From contig JAAZDX010000184.1 in assembly GCA_012512605.1 (NCBI GenBank), positions 1-9,599 on the forward strand: a stretch of 9,599 nucleotides of DNA, in the 5' to 3' direction. A program made the position numbers and the translations under genes. This document shows, piece by piece, positions 1 through 6,436 of this stretch (its first letter is position 1; each line of letters begins with the position of its first letter). Under the pieces are notes generated by a model. It was not told the DNA's origin. It made no database searches and saw only the letters and a list, made by a program, of their open reading frames with translations. Source of the DNA: Bacillota bacterium (GTDB lineage: Bacteria > Bacillota > UBA4882 > UBA10575).

Positions 1-11
1 ACAATAATTAC

Positions 12-19
12 GGAGGTGA
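12..19 (+). promoter_or_regulatory. Ribosome binding site of pdxS
   Basis: GGAGGTGA lies 7 bases before the ATG at 27 and is close to a perfect anti-16S match. It fixes the pdxS start at the first of two adjacent ATG codons, or possibly at the second (30). Only 26 bases precede the gene in this window, so its promoter is not visible. Confidence 0.85.
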
Positions 20-26
20 GTGCCGG

Positions 27-911
27 ATGATGGAAAAGGCGACGGACAGAGTAAAAAGGGGCCTTGCCGAAATGCTGAAAGGCGGGGTTATCATGGATGT
101 TACCACTCCGGAACAGGCGAAGATCGCCGAGGAAGCCGGAGCGGTGGCTGTAATGGCTTTAGATAGGGTCCCGGCGGATATTAGGGCCGAGGGCGGCGTC
201 GCCCGGATGTCTGATCCGGAAATTATCCTCCGCATCATGGAAGCGGTCTCGATTCCCGTCATGGCGAAGGTGCGCATCGGTCATTTTGTGGAGGCGCAAA
301 TCCTGGAGGCGCTAGGCGTTGATTTTATCGATGAGAGTGAAGTGTTGACGCCAGCCGACGATCGGTATCATATTGATAAAACCAAGTTTAAAGCACCCTT
401 TGTCTGTGGAGCCCGTAATCTAGGGGAGGCGCTTCGCCGAATCTATGAAGGGGCGGTCATGATCCGAACCAAAGGCGAGGCCGGAACGGGTGATATTGTA
501 GAAGCGGTGAAACATATCCGGACGGTGAACGAAGACATCGCTGCTTTACAGCAGATGGCGGAAGAAGAATTACCAGAACTGGCTGCCGAGATGCGGGTTC
601 CGCTCGCCCTGGTCAGCGAAACCCGGAAACTGGGCCGTTTGCCGGTGGTTAACTTTGCGGCGGGGGGGATCGCGATTCCAGCAGATGCGGCTTTAATGAT
701 GCAGTTGGGCTGCGATGGCGTCTTTGTTGGTTCTGGTATTTTCAAGTCGGAAAACCCAACCGTGCGCGCGAAAGCCATTGTCGAGGCGGCAGCCCACTAT
801 CAAGACCCGGAAGTGCTGGCAAAAGTATCTCGCGGTTTAGGCGAAGCAATGCGGGGAGTCAGTGTGTCCGGGCTGGCCAGTGAAAACCGGCTTGCCGAAC
901 GGGGTTGGTAA
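27..911 (+). CDS. pdxS: Pyridoxal 5'-phosphate synthase, PdxS subunit
   Basis: This is the synthase subunit of the ribose-5-phosphate-dependent (DXP-independent) vitamin B6 pathway. It condenses ribose 5-phosphate, glyceraldehyde 3-phosphate and ammonia into pyridoxal 5'-phosphate in the cytoplasm. The 294-residue product has the family's usual length and a (beta/alpha)8 pattern. Asp24 (in IMDVTTPEQA), Lys81 (in MAKVRIGH) and Lys149 (in IRTKGEAGTG) sit at the canonical positions. The two lysines are the known Schiff-base residues, and the RTKGEAGTG phosphate-binding loop is intact. The C-terminal part carries VNFAAGGIAIPADAALMMQ and the GVFVGSGIF motif. PdxS normally works with the glutaminase PdxT, usually encoded just downstream, but here the next gene is a convergent chemoreceptor gene. 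PdxT must therefore be encoded elsewhere, perhaps upstream of the window. Identification is very secure. Confidence 0.98.
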   Translation: MMEKATDRVKRGLAEMLKGGVIMDVTTPEQAKIAEEAGAVAVMALDRVPADIRAEGGVARMSDPEIILRIMEAVSIPVMAKVRIGHFVEAQILEALGVDFIDESEVLTPADDRYHIDKTKFKAPFVCGARNLGEALRRIYEGAVMIRTKGEAGTGDIVEAVKHIRTVNEDIAALQQMAEEELPELAAEMRVPLALVSETRKLGRLPVVNFAAGGIAIPADAALMMQLGCDGVFVGSGIFKSENPTVRAKAIVEAAAHYQDPEVLAKVSRGLGEAMRGVSVSGLASENRLAERGW

Positions 912-1000
912 GGTAAAGACCGGCCGGCTCCGCAGGGGCTCGTTCCGAATGGCGCGGAAGAGCCGGGGCGAATCCCCATCGTCTGTGGGAAGTCTTTGTG
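912..1000 (+). other. GC-rich 3' region of pdxS with nested inverted repeats
   Basis: The stretch between the pdxS stop and the terminator can fold as a three-way junction. The closing stem is 915-920 with 992-997 (AAAGAC/GTCTTT). A 7-bp arm is 924-930 with 960-966 (CCGGCTC/GAGCCGG), extended by 931-933 with 954-956. A short arm is 975-978 with 986-989 (CCCA/TGGG). No open reading frame here looks like a protein, and I do not recognise a known riboswitch core. It may be a structured 3' UTR or only a GC-rich spacer. Confidence 0.25.
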
Positions 1001-1012
1001 TGCGTAGAGCGA

Positions 1013-1050
1013 AAAAATTGCGTTATTACTTATGTAATAACGCAATTTTT
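1013..1050. terminator. Bidirectional rho-independent terminator between pdxS and the chemoreceptor gene
   Basis: A perfect 17-bp inverted repeat (1013-1029 with 1034-1050, 4-base loop) starts with five A and ends with five T. Either strand therefore gives a stem followed by a U-run. It lies about 100 bases after pdxS (+) and 33 bases after the stop of the - strand chemoreceptor gene, so one element can end both transcripts. Confidence 0.9.
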
Positions 1051-1082
1051 GCTTTCTTCAGCGTGCGGCGGGGGATTTGTAG

Positions 1083-2600
1083 CTACCCCACTTTGAACTG
1101 GTTCAACATGTCACTCAGCTTTTCTGCTTCATTCTTTAAGAATTGACAAGAGGAGGCCAATTCTTCAACCATTGCGGCGTTATCCTGGGTGACATGGTTG
1201 AGCTGATCGATTGAAGACTGGATTTGCTGAATCGCGCTGGTCTGTTCTCTGATCGCATCAGCGACCGCAGTTATTGCCGCCGAGGTCTGCATGGTGTTTT
1301 CGACGATTTGGTTGAGGATTTCGCCGGATTTTCTTACCATTTCGTTGCCGTTTTCCACGCGGCTGACACTTTCGGTGATTAAAGCCTCAATTTCCTGGGC
1401 TGCTTCACTGGCCCGCCCGGCCAGGCTTCTTACCTCCGCGGCGACGACGGCAAAACCGCGGCCATGCTCACCGGCGCGGGCTGCTTCAACCGCGGCGTTA
1501 AGCGCCAGAAGATTGGTTTGGAAGGAGATGTCGTTAACAACCTGAATGATGGCGGTGATCTGGTTGCTGCTGGCCGAGATCTGTTCCATGGCGGAAATGG
1601 TGTTGACGATTGCTTCTTCCCCTTCCTTTACCACATCGAGGGTTGTCTGGGAAAAGTGGTTTGCTTGTTGCGCGTTGGACGAGACTTGCTGGATCGAAGC
1701 TCCCATCTCCTGCATGGTGGCAGATAATTCTTCTAAAGCGGCGGCCTCTTCCTGTGTGCGTTGGGAAAGGTCTTCATTGCCAGCGGCGATCTGCAGTGAA
1801 CTATCGCTGACTTTTTCCGCGATCGATTGAATCAGAACGGAAGTCTCCGCCTGTTGTTTCAGCAATTGATTAAAGCCGGTCGCCAATTGACCGATCTCAT
1901 CGTCTGATAATGCAGGAAGTTTTGCGGTGAGGTCGCCGGCGGCTGCTCTTTGGAAGGCGCTTAGCAGGAGCGGGATGGGTTTCAGGACAAGACCGGTAAA
2001 GATGAATGCGGCGACAGTACCCAAAACAATACCGACGAGAAGAATTAAGCCGAGCGAAAGGCTAATCCTATTCACCAGATTACGGGCTTGCTTCTTTTCC
2101 ACCCCGACAAACCACATCCCGATTACTTTTCCGCTGGAATCCCGGAGCGGAGTATACCGGGTTAGAAAGGGCCGACCGGCCACATCGGCTTCACCGGTAA
2201 AGTCGCGGCCGTTGATGAGGACCGTCTCCACAACTTCCGGTGCCGCCTTTGTGCCGACGGCACGGGCCCCATTCTCCAGGGTCACATTGGTGGCAATCCG
2301 GGTGTCATCTAGAAAGACGGTTGCCAAGGCGTTGGTATGGTTACGGATGAGATCAACCACCTGGTACCGGTCGTTGATTAACTGCTCGCCCTTGTAGAGA
2401 TTGCCGTTGTCCCGGCGCCAAGGTCCAGGGTAGACCTCGTCCAATAAATCATAGCCTAAAGTGAGGATCGAGGATAGCTCATTAGTCAGATTATAATTGA
2501 CCAGTTGAGTGACTTGGTAGTTGACGAAAAAGAAAAAGGTTAGGCCGATCAGGCATAAAAGGCCGATGATTCCGATTGAAATCTTATGTTTTAGTTTCAT
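1083..2600 (-). CDS. Methyl-accepting chemotaxis protein with single Cache sensor
   Basis: This is a membrane chemoreceptor that signals through CheW and CheA to the flagellar motor. The 505-residue product has a first membrane helix at about 7-27, then an extracellular sensor of about 150 residues (30-178). The sensor's AVGTKA, GRDFTGEA and IGMWFVGV segments fit the single-Cache fold. A second membrane helix lies at about 180-206, followed by a HAMP linker (about 207-258). A long cytoplasmic coiled-coil signalling domain runs from about 265 to 495. The highly conserved hairpin tip is at about 357-392 (DISFQTNLLALNAAVEAARA and following), including GRGFAVVAAEVR. Gln/Glu pairs flank it, for example near 283-291, as in methylation helices. 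It ends in LNQFKVG without the NWETF-type pentapeptide that tethers CheR. The ligand cannot be read from the sequence. It is a single-gene unit, so its signalling partners lie outside the window. Confidence 0.95.
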   Translation of the reverse strand: MKLKHKISIGIIGLLCLIGLTFFFFVNYQVTQLVNYNLTNELSSILTLGYDLLDEVYPGPWRRDNGNLYKGEQLINDRYQVVDLIRNHTNALATVFLDDTRIATNVTLENGARAVGTKAAPEVVETVLINGRDFTGEADVAGRPFLTRYTPLRDSSGKVIGMWFVGVEKKQARNLVNRISLSLGLILLVGIVLGTVAAFIFTGLVLKPIPLLLSAFQRAAAGDLTAKLPALSDDEIGQLATGFNQLLKQQAETSVLIQSIAEKVSDSSLQIAAGNEDLSQRTQEEAAALEELSATMQEMGASIQQVSSNAQQANHFSQTTLDVVKEGEEAIVNTISAMEQISASSNQITAIIQVVNDISFQTNLLALNAAVEAARAGEHGRGFAVVAAEVRSLAGRASEAAQEIEALITESVSRVENGNEMVRKSGEILNQIVENTMQTSAAITAVADAIREQTSAIQQIQSSIDQLNHVTQDNAAMVEELASSCQFLKNEAEKLSDMLNQFKVG

Positions 2601-2613
2601 TCTGTTTTCCCTG

Positions 2614-2620
2614 CTCCTTC
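2614..2620 (-). promoter_or_regulatory. Ribosome binding site of the chemoreceptor gene
   Basis: On the - strand GAAGGAG stands 13 bases before the ATG at 2600. The spacing is longer than ideal. The ATG is nevertheless favoured because it gives a normal positive N-terminus (MKLKHK) directly before the first membrane helix. Confidence 0.6.
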
Positions 2621-2698
2621 AAGATTATTTTTGATCGTTACAAAATTAGAAACTATTTTCGCCTCTTGTGACATTGATCAAGACAGTTGTACTAATAT

Positions 2699-2726
2699 AT
2701 TTCGGTATTTTGCCCCGAAAAGTTTA
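2699..2726 (-). promoter_or_regulatory. Candidate sigma-28 (SigD-type) promoter of the chemoreceptor gene
   Basis: On the - strand TAAA (2726-2723), a 16-base spacer, then ACCGAAAT (2706-2699) resembles the motility sigma factor consensus TAAA-N15-GCCGATAT. It lies about 100 bases before the start codon, in the right direction. Chemoreceptor genes are commonly in this regulon, which supports the call, but the -10 element has mismatches. A TTCGG/CCGAA inverted repeat overlaps it. Confidence 0.4.
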
Positions 2727-2902
2727 ATCTCTAAATTTCCCTTAATTAAATGGTAATAAATACGTTCGGCGAAACGGGGGTAATCAGAGCAGGCGTAAGC
2801 AGAATAAAAGGAGAATAATGTATAATCATGGGGTGCGCCGTGGTACCCAAAGGTCCCAAGGTTAAGGCCATTTCGTTTTAGTGTTTGTACGCAGATTAGA
2901 AA

Positions 2903-2910
2903 GAGGAGGA
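2903..2910 (+). promoter_or_regulatory. Ribosome binding site that sets the ydcZ-like start
   Basis: GAGGAGGA sits 9 bases before the GTG at 2920. It is the only strong Shine-Dalgarno match near this gene, so it decides between the GTG codons at 2881 and 2920. Confidence 0.8.
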
Positions 2911-2919
2911 GAAACATTC

Positions 2920-3363
2920 GTGTTCGGACTATTTTTGCTGTTAGCCTTCCTGGGCGGAGCGGCGATTATGATCCAGGTTGGGGTCAACTCCCAACTCCGT
3001 TATTGGGTTGGGCATTCGGTTTTAGCCGCTTTTATCTCTTTTTTCATTGGGGCATTGGTTCTATTCCTTTATGTCCTGATCCAAAGGATTCCTTGGCCAG
3101 AACTGTCGAAAACATTACAAGCCCCCTGGTGGGTTTGGCTAGGAGGAGTGCTGGGTGCCTTTTATGTGTGGACCACAATCGTGGTTGCCCCGAAGGTTGG
3201 TGCGGCTGCCATGATGAGTATGGTCGTAACCGGTCAAATGCTCATCTCTTTGGTGCTGGATCATTTCGGATTAATGGGCTTGTCGCGTCACCCGGTGAAC
3301 ATCTGGCGCGTTTTGGGGGTTCTTCTCTTATTATTGGGTGTAGCCTTAATTAGAGGTAAATAA
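2920..3363 (+). CDS. YdcZ/DUF606-family small membrane transporter
   Basis: This is a 147-residue protein of the DUF606 (YdcZ) family, small members of the drug/metabolite transporter superfamily. The substrate is unknown. Five hydrophobic segments are visible at about 2-20, 34-54, 72-90, 95-113 and 127-144. Family hallmarks are the GVNSQLR segment after the first helix (Gln19 and Asn23), TGQM (104-107) followed by LVLDHFGLMG (111-120), and a final helix ending near GVALIRGK. I chose the GTG at 2920 because GAGGAGGA at 2903-2910 lies 9 bases before it. The in-frame GTG at 2881 has no ribosome binding site and would add a charged stretch before the first helix. Related proteins often occur as tandem pairs or fused halves, but here a single copy stands alone. 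It would have to form oligomers if it transports. Confidence 0.85.
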   Translation: MFGLFLLLAFLGGAAIMIQVGVNSQLRYWVGHSVLAAFISFFIGALVLFLYVLIQRIPWPELSKTLQAPWWVWLGGVLGAFYVWTTIVVAPKVGAAAMMSMVVTGQMLISLVLDHFGLMGLSRHPVNIWRVLGVLLLLLGVALIRGK

Positions 3364-3605
3364 TGGTCCGCGCTGGCGCTGCCCCGTAGATCAAGTGATG
3401 AGAATAGGGTGGCCTTCCCCAAAAACCTACTACCATTAAAACATCAAACCGTACATAGTTTTGTTGTCAACAAAGGAAACGGCGTAACGCGGGACTATTA
3501 ACTCCTAAGATTCCATGTAATCTTTCGTCTGCTGTTTCGTCCAATAGTTAGGAATGGAAGCCGGTTGAGCCGGGATTAAAAAACGAAACGAACAGGAGAT
3601 AGTTG
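3364..3605 (+). other. Leader region of the hemolysin III gene
   Basis: This 242-base gap has no gene. It contains several short inverted repeats. These are TAATGGT/ACCATTA (3361-3367 with 3432-3438), TTTGTT/AACAAA (3460-3465 with 3469-3474), and GTTTCGT/ACGAAAC (3534-3540 with 3583-3589). The last pair encloses a small CCGG/CCGG hairpin just before the ribosome binding site. None is followed by a U-run, so I see no terminator for the upstream transporter gene. No known riboswitch core is recognised. Confidence 0.3.
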
Positions 3606-4256
3606 ATGAGGGATGAACGGAAACAGACTTTAGGGGAAGAAATCACCAACGCGATCATTCACGGCGTTGGGGCGGGCCTAGCTGTGGCGGCCTTGGTAGT
3701 ATTGGTGGTGTTCGCCAGCCGATACGGCAGCGTCTGGCATGTGGTTGGTTTTGCGGTCTATGGTGCTACTTTGATCCTGCTTTATCTTGCGTCTACCTTG
3801 TACCATAGTTTTCCCGCCGGAAAGGCGAAAAAGGTTTTTAAGGTCTTGGACCACGCAGCGATTTTTTTACTGATCGCTGGCACCTATACACCGATTACCC
3901 TAATTTCCCTGCGGGGACCATTGGGTTGGACCATCTTCGGTATTGTCTGGGCAATTGCCCTTCTCGGCATTGTTGGTAAAGCCGTCTGGATCAACAAATT
4001 TAAGGTTTTCTCGACAATCCTTTATATCGCCATGGGTTGGCTGGTGGTTGTGGCTTTGAAACCGCTACTTACCGCATTAAACCGGACCAGCATCCTTTTT
4101 TTACTGACCGGTGGTGTGCTCTATACTCTGGGAACCATCTTCTACGCTTGGAAAAGCAGGAAGTACGCCCATGCGATCTGGCATCTGTTTGTCCTTGCGG
4201 GGAGTATCTGCCATTTCTTTACGATTCTATATCTGGTTCCGGCCTTGCCCCAGTAG
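3606..4256 (+). CDS. Hemolysin III family (TrhA/YqfA, PAQR superfamily) membrane protein
   Basis: This is a seven-helix integral membrane protein of the bacterial hemolysin III branch of the PAQR superfamily. In some bacteria relatives affect membrane composition or fluidity. The haemolysin name is historical and does not imply a toxin. The 216-residue length is typical. The family metal-site residues are all present: Ser63 and His67 in the SxxxH motif (LASTLYHSF), Asp82 (VLDHAAIF), and His189 and His193 in the HxxxH motif (AHAIWH). The N-terminal EEITNAIIHGVG and the GTYTPIT segment are also standard. I start at ATG 3606 because AGGAG (3594-3598) lies 7 bases before it. The adjacent in-frame TTG at 3603 would be only 4 bases away. 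The gene stands alone on the + strand and converges on the CotF-like gene. The physiological role here is not shown by context. Confidence 0.93.
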   Translation: MRDERKQTLGEEITNAIIHGVGAGLAVAALVVLVVFASRYGSVWHVVGFAVYGATLILLYLASTLYHSFPAGKAKKVFKVLDHAAIFLLIAGTYTPITLISLRGPLGWTIFGIVWAIALLGIVGKAVWINKFKVFSTILYIAMGWLVVVALKPLLTALNRTSILFLLTGGVLYTLGTIFYAWKSRKYAHAIWHLFVLAGSICHFFTILYLVPALPQ

Positions 4257-4308
4257 TGGGGCGAAATAGCAGTGCTCCTTTGGCAAAAAGGGAAAGGATT
4301 AAGGGAAA

Positions 4309-4354
4309 AAAGGGAGATGGACCTGCATTTTTGGCAGCAAGTCCATCTCCCTTT
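4309..4354 (-). terminator. Rho-independent terminator of the CotF-like gene
   Basis: A perfect 14-bp inverted repeat (4309-4322 with 4341-4354) is topped by an inner CTGC/GCAG pair (4323-4326 with 4334-4337). Read on the - strand, the stem ends in a run of T (T6, then CCC), about 30 bases after the CotF-like stop. On the + strand the stem is followed by ACCTCATCC, a poor U-run. It serves mainly the - strand gene and may only weakly stop the hemolysin III transcript. Confidence 0.85.
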
Positions 4355-4383
4355 ACCTCATCCAGCTCAGGTCAGATTAGCGG

Positions 4384-4911
4384 TTACTGGGGATTATACA
4401 TGCCCACACTCTGCATATAGTTGAAGATCGCTTCGCCGTGCTGTTGTTCTTCCTTTTGGATGTGGTTAAGGAGCTGGCGCACTTGGGGATCGCGAAATTC
4501 GAAGATGGCCGTATCGTAGGTCCCGGAGACATATTTCTCCGTCATCAGCATATCGGTGCAGAGATCTTGATCGGCTTGGTACCCGGCGGATTGATTTTGA
4601 CCTTGAAAGTTCATCGTTGGTTGTTGCGCCGTTTGTTGTGGGGACTGTTGCTGCTGCATTTGCATGGGTGACTGGGCTTGTTGCTGCGTGCCGCTTTGGC
4701 CTTGGTTCATGCTGGGGATCTGTCCGCTCAGCAGTTGGTTGATGGTGTTTAGGTGCTCTTGTTCGGTCTGCGCGTTTTGTTTAAAGAGGGCTTTCAGTTG
4801 GGGGTCGGACGCCGAATTGGCATAGTCATTGTACTTTTGGACACAGATCTCTTCGTGGTTTTTTTGGTCCTCCAGGAGCAAGCGTTCTTTGTTCGTCAGT
4901 TGTAAGTTCAT
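4384..4911 (-). CDS. CotF-like spore coat / ferritin-like four-helix protein with Gln-rich linker
   Basis: This 175-residue soluble protein resembles the Coat F family, which is common in spore-formers. It has no signal peptide or membrane segment. Two helical hairpins (about 8-62 and 113-168) are joined by a low-complexity linker rich in Gln, Met, Pro and Ser (about 64-112). The halves align at a constant offset of 105 residues: Glu20/Glu125, Tyr27/Tyr132, DPQL 36-39/DPQV 141-144, and EQEH 50-53/EQQH 155-158. Each half thus has a Glu followed 30 residues later by ExxH, the ligand arrangement of ferritin-like diiron proteins. Family knowledge suggests a coat or spore-associated role, while metal binding is inference. 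The ATG at 4911 has GGAGGTG 5 bases upstream. It is a single-gene unit with its own terminator. Rubrerythrin-type relatives are less likely because no rubredoxin Cys motif is present. Confidence 0.85.
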   Translation of the reverse strand: MNLQLTNKERLLLEDQKNHEEICVQKYNDYANSASDPQLKALFKQNAQTEQEHLNTINQLLSGQIPSMNQGQSGTQQQAQSPMQMQQQQSPQQTAQQPTMNFQGQNQSAGYQADQDLCTDMLMTEKYVSGTYDTAIFEFRDPQVRQLLNHIQKEEQQHGEAIFNYMQSVGMYNPQ

Positions 4912-4948
4912 TTAAACACCTCCATCGGTAGTCTGGGCAAAACGAAAA

Positions 4949-4954
4949 ATTATA
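4949..4954 (-). promoter_or_regulatory. Possible -10 element of the CotF-like gene
   Basis: On the - strand GGATATAATT includes a perfect TATAAT, about 38 bases before the start codon. No TTGACA-like -35 lies 16-18 bases upstream, so it may be read by a sporulation sigma factor or be a chance match. Confidence 0.3.
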
Positions 4955-5011
4955 TCCAGAAAGATAACGATGGTGCGGACCGCGGCGCTCAGGTGGCAAC
5001 CTTCGGATCAA

Positions 5012-5045
5012 AAAAGAAGGGTAGGTTGTTTCCCACCCTTCTTTT
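5012..5045 (-). terminator. Rho-independent terminator of the argGH operon
   Basis: An 11-bp stem (5012-5022 with 5035-5045) continues past one A-C mismatch with two G-C pairs and closes a 6-base loop. On the - strand it runs into TTTTTT and begins 13 bases after the argH stop, as expected for an operon end. The other strand also has a T-rich tail (TTTTGTTTTT), so it could work both ways. Confidence 0.88.
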
Positions 5046-5057
5046 GTTTTTGCTACG

Positions 5058-6434
5058 TTAGCTTTCCGGCTGGAACAGTTTTACCGGGAAGCCGACCAGT
5101 TCTTTGATTTTAGCGTCGATCTTTTCTTCTTCCGTTTGGACAAAAGCACGGAGGGTATCCGCCGCGGACTGGGCTTTGTCCAAACCTAAATTGCCGGTGG
5201 TACCGGTATAGGTCTTGGCCATAATGGTTGTTTCCGGGTTACAGGTCTCCAGCCGGTCCAGGTTTAGGCCTACCTCCCGGTAGGCATCGCGGAAGGGCAC
5301 ACCTTTGGCCACCAGTTCGAGAGCGGCGTCGGTGGCGAAAATCTCGGGGATAAAGCCGGCACGGAGTTTCTCCGGGTTCACCTTGACCTTCCGGATGCAG
5401 AGGTCCATAATCTGGACGCAGGCTAGGCCAGTGTTGGCCCCGCGGAGGAAAGGCTCTTTTGTTTCCTGGAAGTCCCGGTTGTAGCCGGAAGGCAAGGCTT
5501 TGATAATATTTTTGATCTGGGAGGCACAGGCCGAAACCGTCGCTGCTTTCGCCCGGACCAGTTCCAGACCGCACGGGTTTTTCTTCTGCGGCATGATGCT
5601 ACTGCCGGAGCAGAGGTTGTCGGGTAAAGTAAAATACTGAAACTCCGGCATCGAGAAGAGGATCAGATCTTGGGCTAGTTTGCTAAGGGTGAGAACCACT
5701 TGATCGAGGGCATCGAGGATGATTGATTCCATCTTGCCCCGGCTGTTGTTGGCGTACAAGACGTTATTCTGAACTTTGGCAAAGCCGAGCAGATCGGCGA
5801 CCAGTTCACGGTTGAGGGGTAAAGGCACCCCGTAGCTGGCGGCCGACCCCAGCGGCGATTGGTTGTTGATCCGGTAAGCGTTCTCAACCAGAAGGAGATC
5901 GTCCAACAGTTGTTCCGCGTAGGCTCCAGCCCAGAGCCCAACGGAGGAAGGCATGGCAATCTGCATGTGGGTCCGTCCCGGCATCGGGACCTTTTGGTGT
6001 TGGTCGGCGAAGGCCAGCAGATTCTCGACCAGCGTCAAGCCGTATTGCAGCAGGGCCAGGAGAAAACCACGGGCGTAAAGGCGGGTGGCGACGATCACCT
6101 GGTCGTTTCGGGAGCGGCCGGTGTGGATCTTTTTGCCCGCCGCACCATACTTTGCGGTCAGGGTGTTTTCAATTGCCGTGTGTCCGTCCTCATCGCTACG
6201 GGTGATGGGAAAAGCTCCGTTCTCATGGGCACGGATGATCGCGACCAGACCTTCTTTTAAGGCGGTCAGTTCCTCTGTGGTCAGAATCCCGATCTTCTCC
6301 AGCATGGTGGCATGGGCGAGACTGGCCACGCAATCAGCCTTGAGAAGGTGTTGATCCAGTTCAAAGTCCCGGCCAACGGTAAACTGTTCGACAAAGGCAT
6401 CCAGTTCGTAATCTTTCTGCCATAACTTACCCAT
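5058..6434 (-). CDS. argH: Argininosuccinate lyase
   Basis: This enzyme cleaves argininosuccinate to arginine and fumarate, the last step of arginine synthesis, as a cytoplasmic homotetramer of the fumarase/aspartase superfamily. The 458 residues match the usual length. Visible motifs are HTGRSRND (104-111), PGRTHMQIAMPSS (152-164, with the conserved His156), NPLGSAASYG-type sequence around 192-202, and the superfamily signature GSSIMPQKKNP (277-287) on the mobile catalytic loop. Oddities are a Cys (288) where most lyases have Asp after KKNP, and PFRDAY in place of the common PFREAH. From memory these features, and FTVGRD near the N-terminus, recall a divergent clade known from Bacteroidetes. 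The start has GAGGAA 6 bases upstream, made of the last two Glu codons of argG, and only 2 bases separate the genes. The two are therefore co-transcribed and probably translationally coupled. Confidence 0.95.
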   Translation of the reverse strand: MGKLWQKDYELDAFVEQFTVGRDFELDQHLLKADCVASLAHATMLEKIGILTTEELTALKEGLVAIIRAHENGAFPITRSDEDGHTAIENTLTAKYGAAGKKIHTGRSRNDQVIVATRLYARGFLLALLQYGLTLVENLLAFADQHQKVPMPGRTHMQIAMPSSVGLWAGAYAEQLLDDLLLVENAYRINNQSPLGSAASYGVPLPLNRELVADLLGFAKVQNNVLYANNSRGKMESIILDALDQVVLTLSKLAQDLILFSMPEFQYFTLPDNLCSGSSIMPQKKNPCGLELVRAKAATVSACASQIKNIIKALPSGYNRDFQETKEPFLRGANTGLACVQIMDLCIRKVKVNPEKLRAGFIPEIFATDAALELVAKGVPFRDAYREVGLNLDRLETCNPETTIMAKTYTGTTGNLGLDKAQSAADTLRAFVQTEEEKIDAKIKELVGFPVKLFQPES

Positions 6435-6436
6435 TT

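Larger units (their letters stand above)
2601..2919. other. Divergent intergenic region between the chemoreceptor and ydcZ-like genes
   Basis: These 319 bases hold the candidate promoter and leader of the - strand chemoreceptor gene on the left and the leader of the + strand transporter gene on the right. A TATAAT at 2821-2826 could be the -10 of the transporter gene, but no good -35 precedes it. I see no convincing gene here. A - strand reading frame over 2678-2917 lacks a ribosome binding site. Confidence 0.5.

Noticed and set aside
965..977. GGGGCGAATCCCC resembles the T-arm of a tRNA
   Set aside because: The loop is two bases too short and there is no matching acceptor stem, anticodon arm or CCA end around it.
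912..1000. A cobalamin or other known riboswitch after pdxS
   Set aside because: The region is GC-rich and foldable, but the conserved B12-box sequence and other known aptamer cores are absent, and no gene follows on that strand.
2808..2865. A possible 15-codon leader peptide (ATG at 2818 after AAGGAG) before the ydcZ-like gene
   Set aside because: The spacing is only 4 bases, the peptide has no run of regulatory codons, and no attenuator hairpin follows. It could be chance.
2678..2917. A 79-codon - strand reading frame in the gap between the chemoreceptor and ydcZ-like genes
   Set aside because: It has no ribosome binding site, overlaps the start of the ydcZ-like gene and its ribosome binding site on the other strand, and its product resembles nothing I recognise.
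3361..3438. The TAATGGT/ACCATTA pair as a terminator for the ydcZ-like gene
   Set aside because: The arms are 64 bases apart and are not followed by a U-run.
5239..5959. Long alternative-frame reading frames inside argH (for example 5239-5574 and 5675-5959)
   Set aside because: They lie wholly within a well-supported conserved gene, in other frames on the same strand, and show no domain or start signal.
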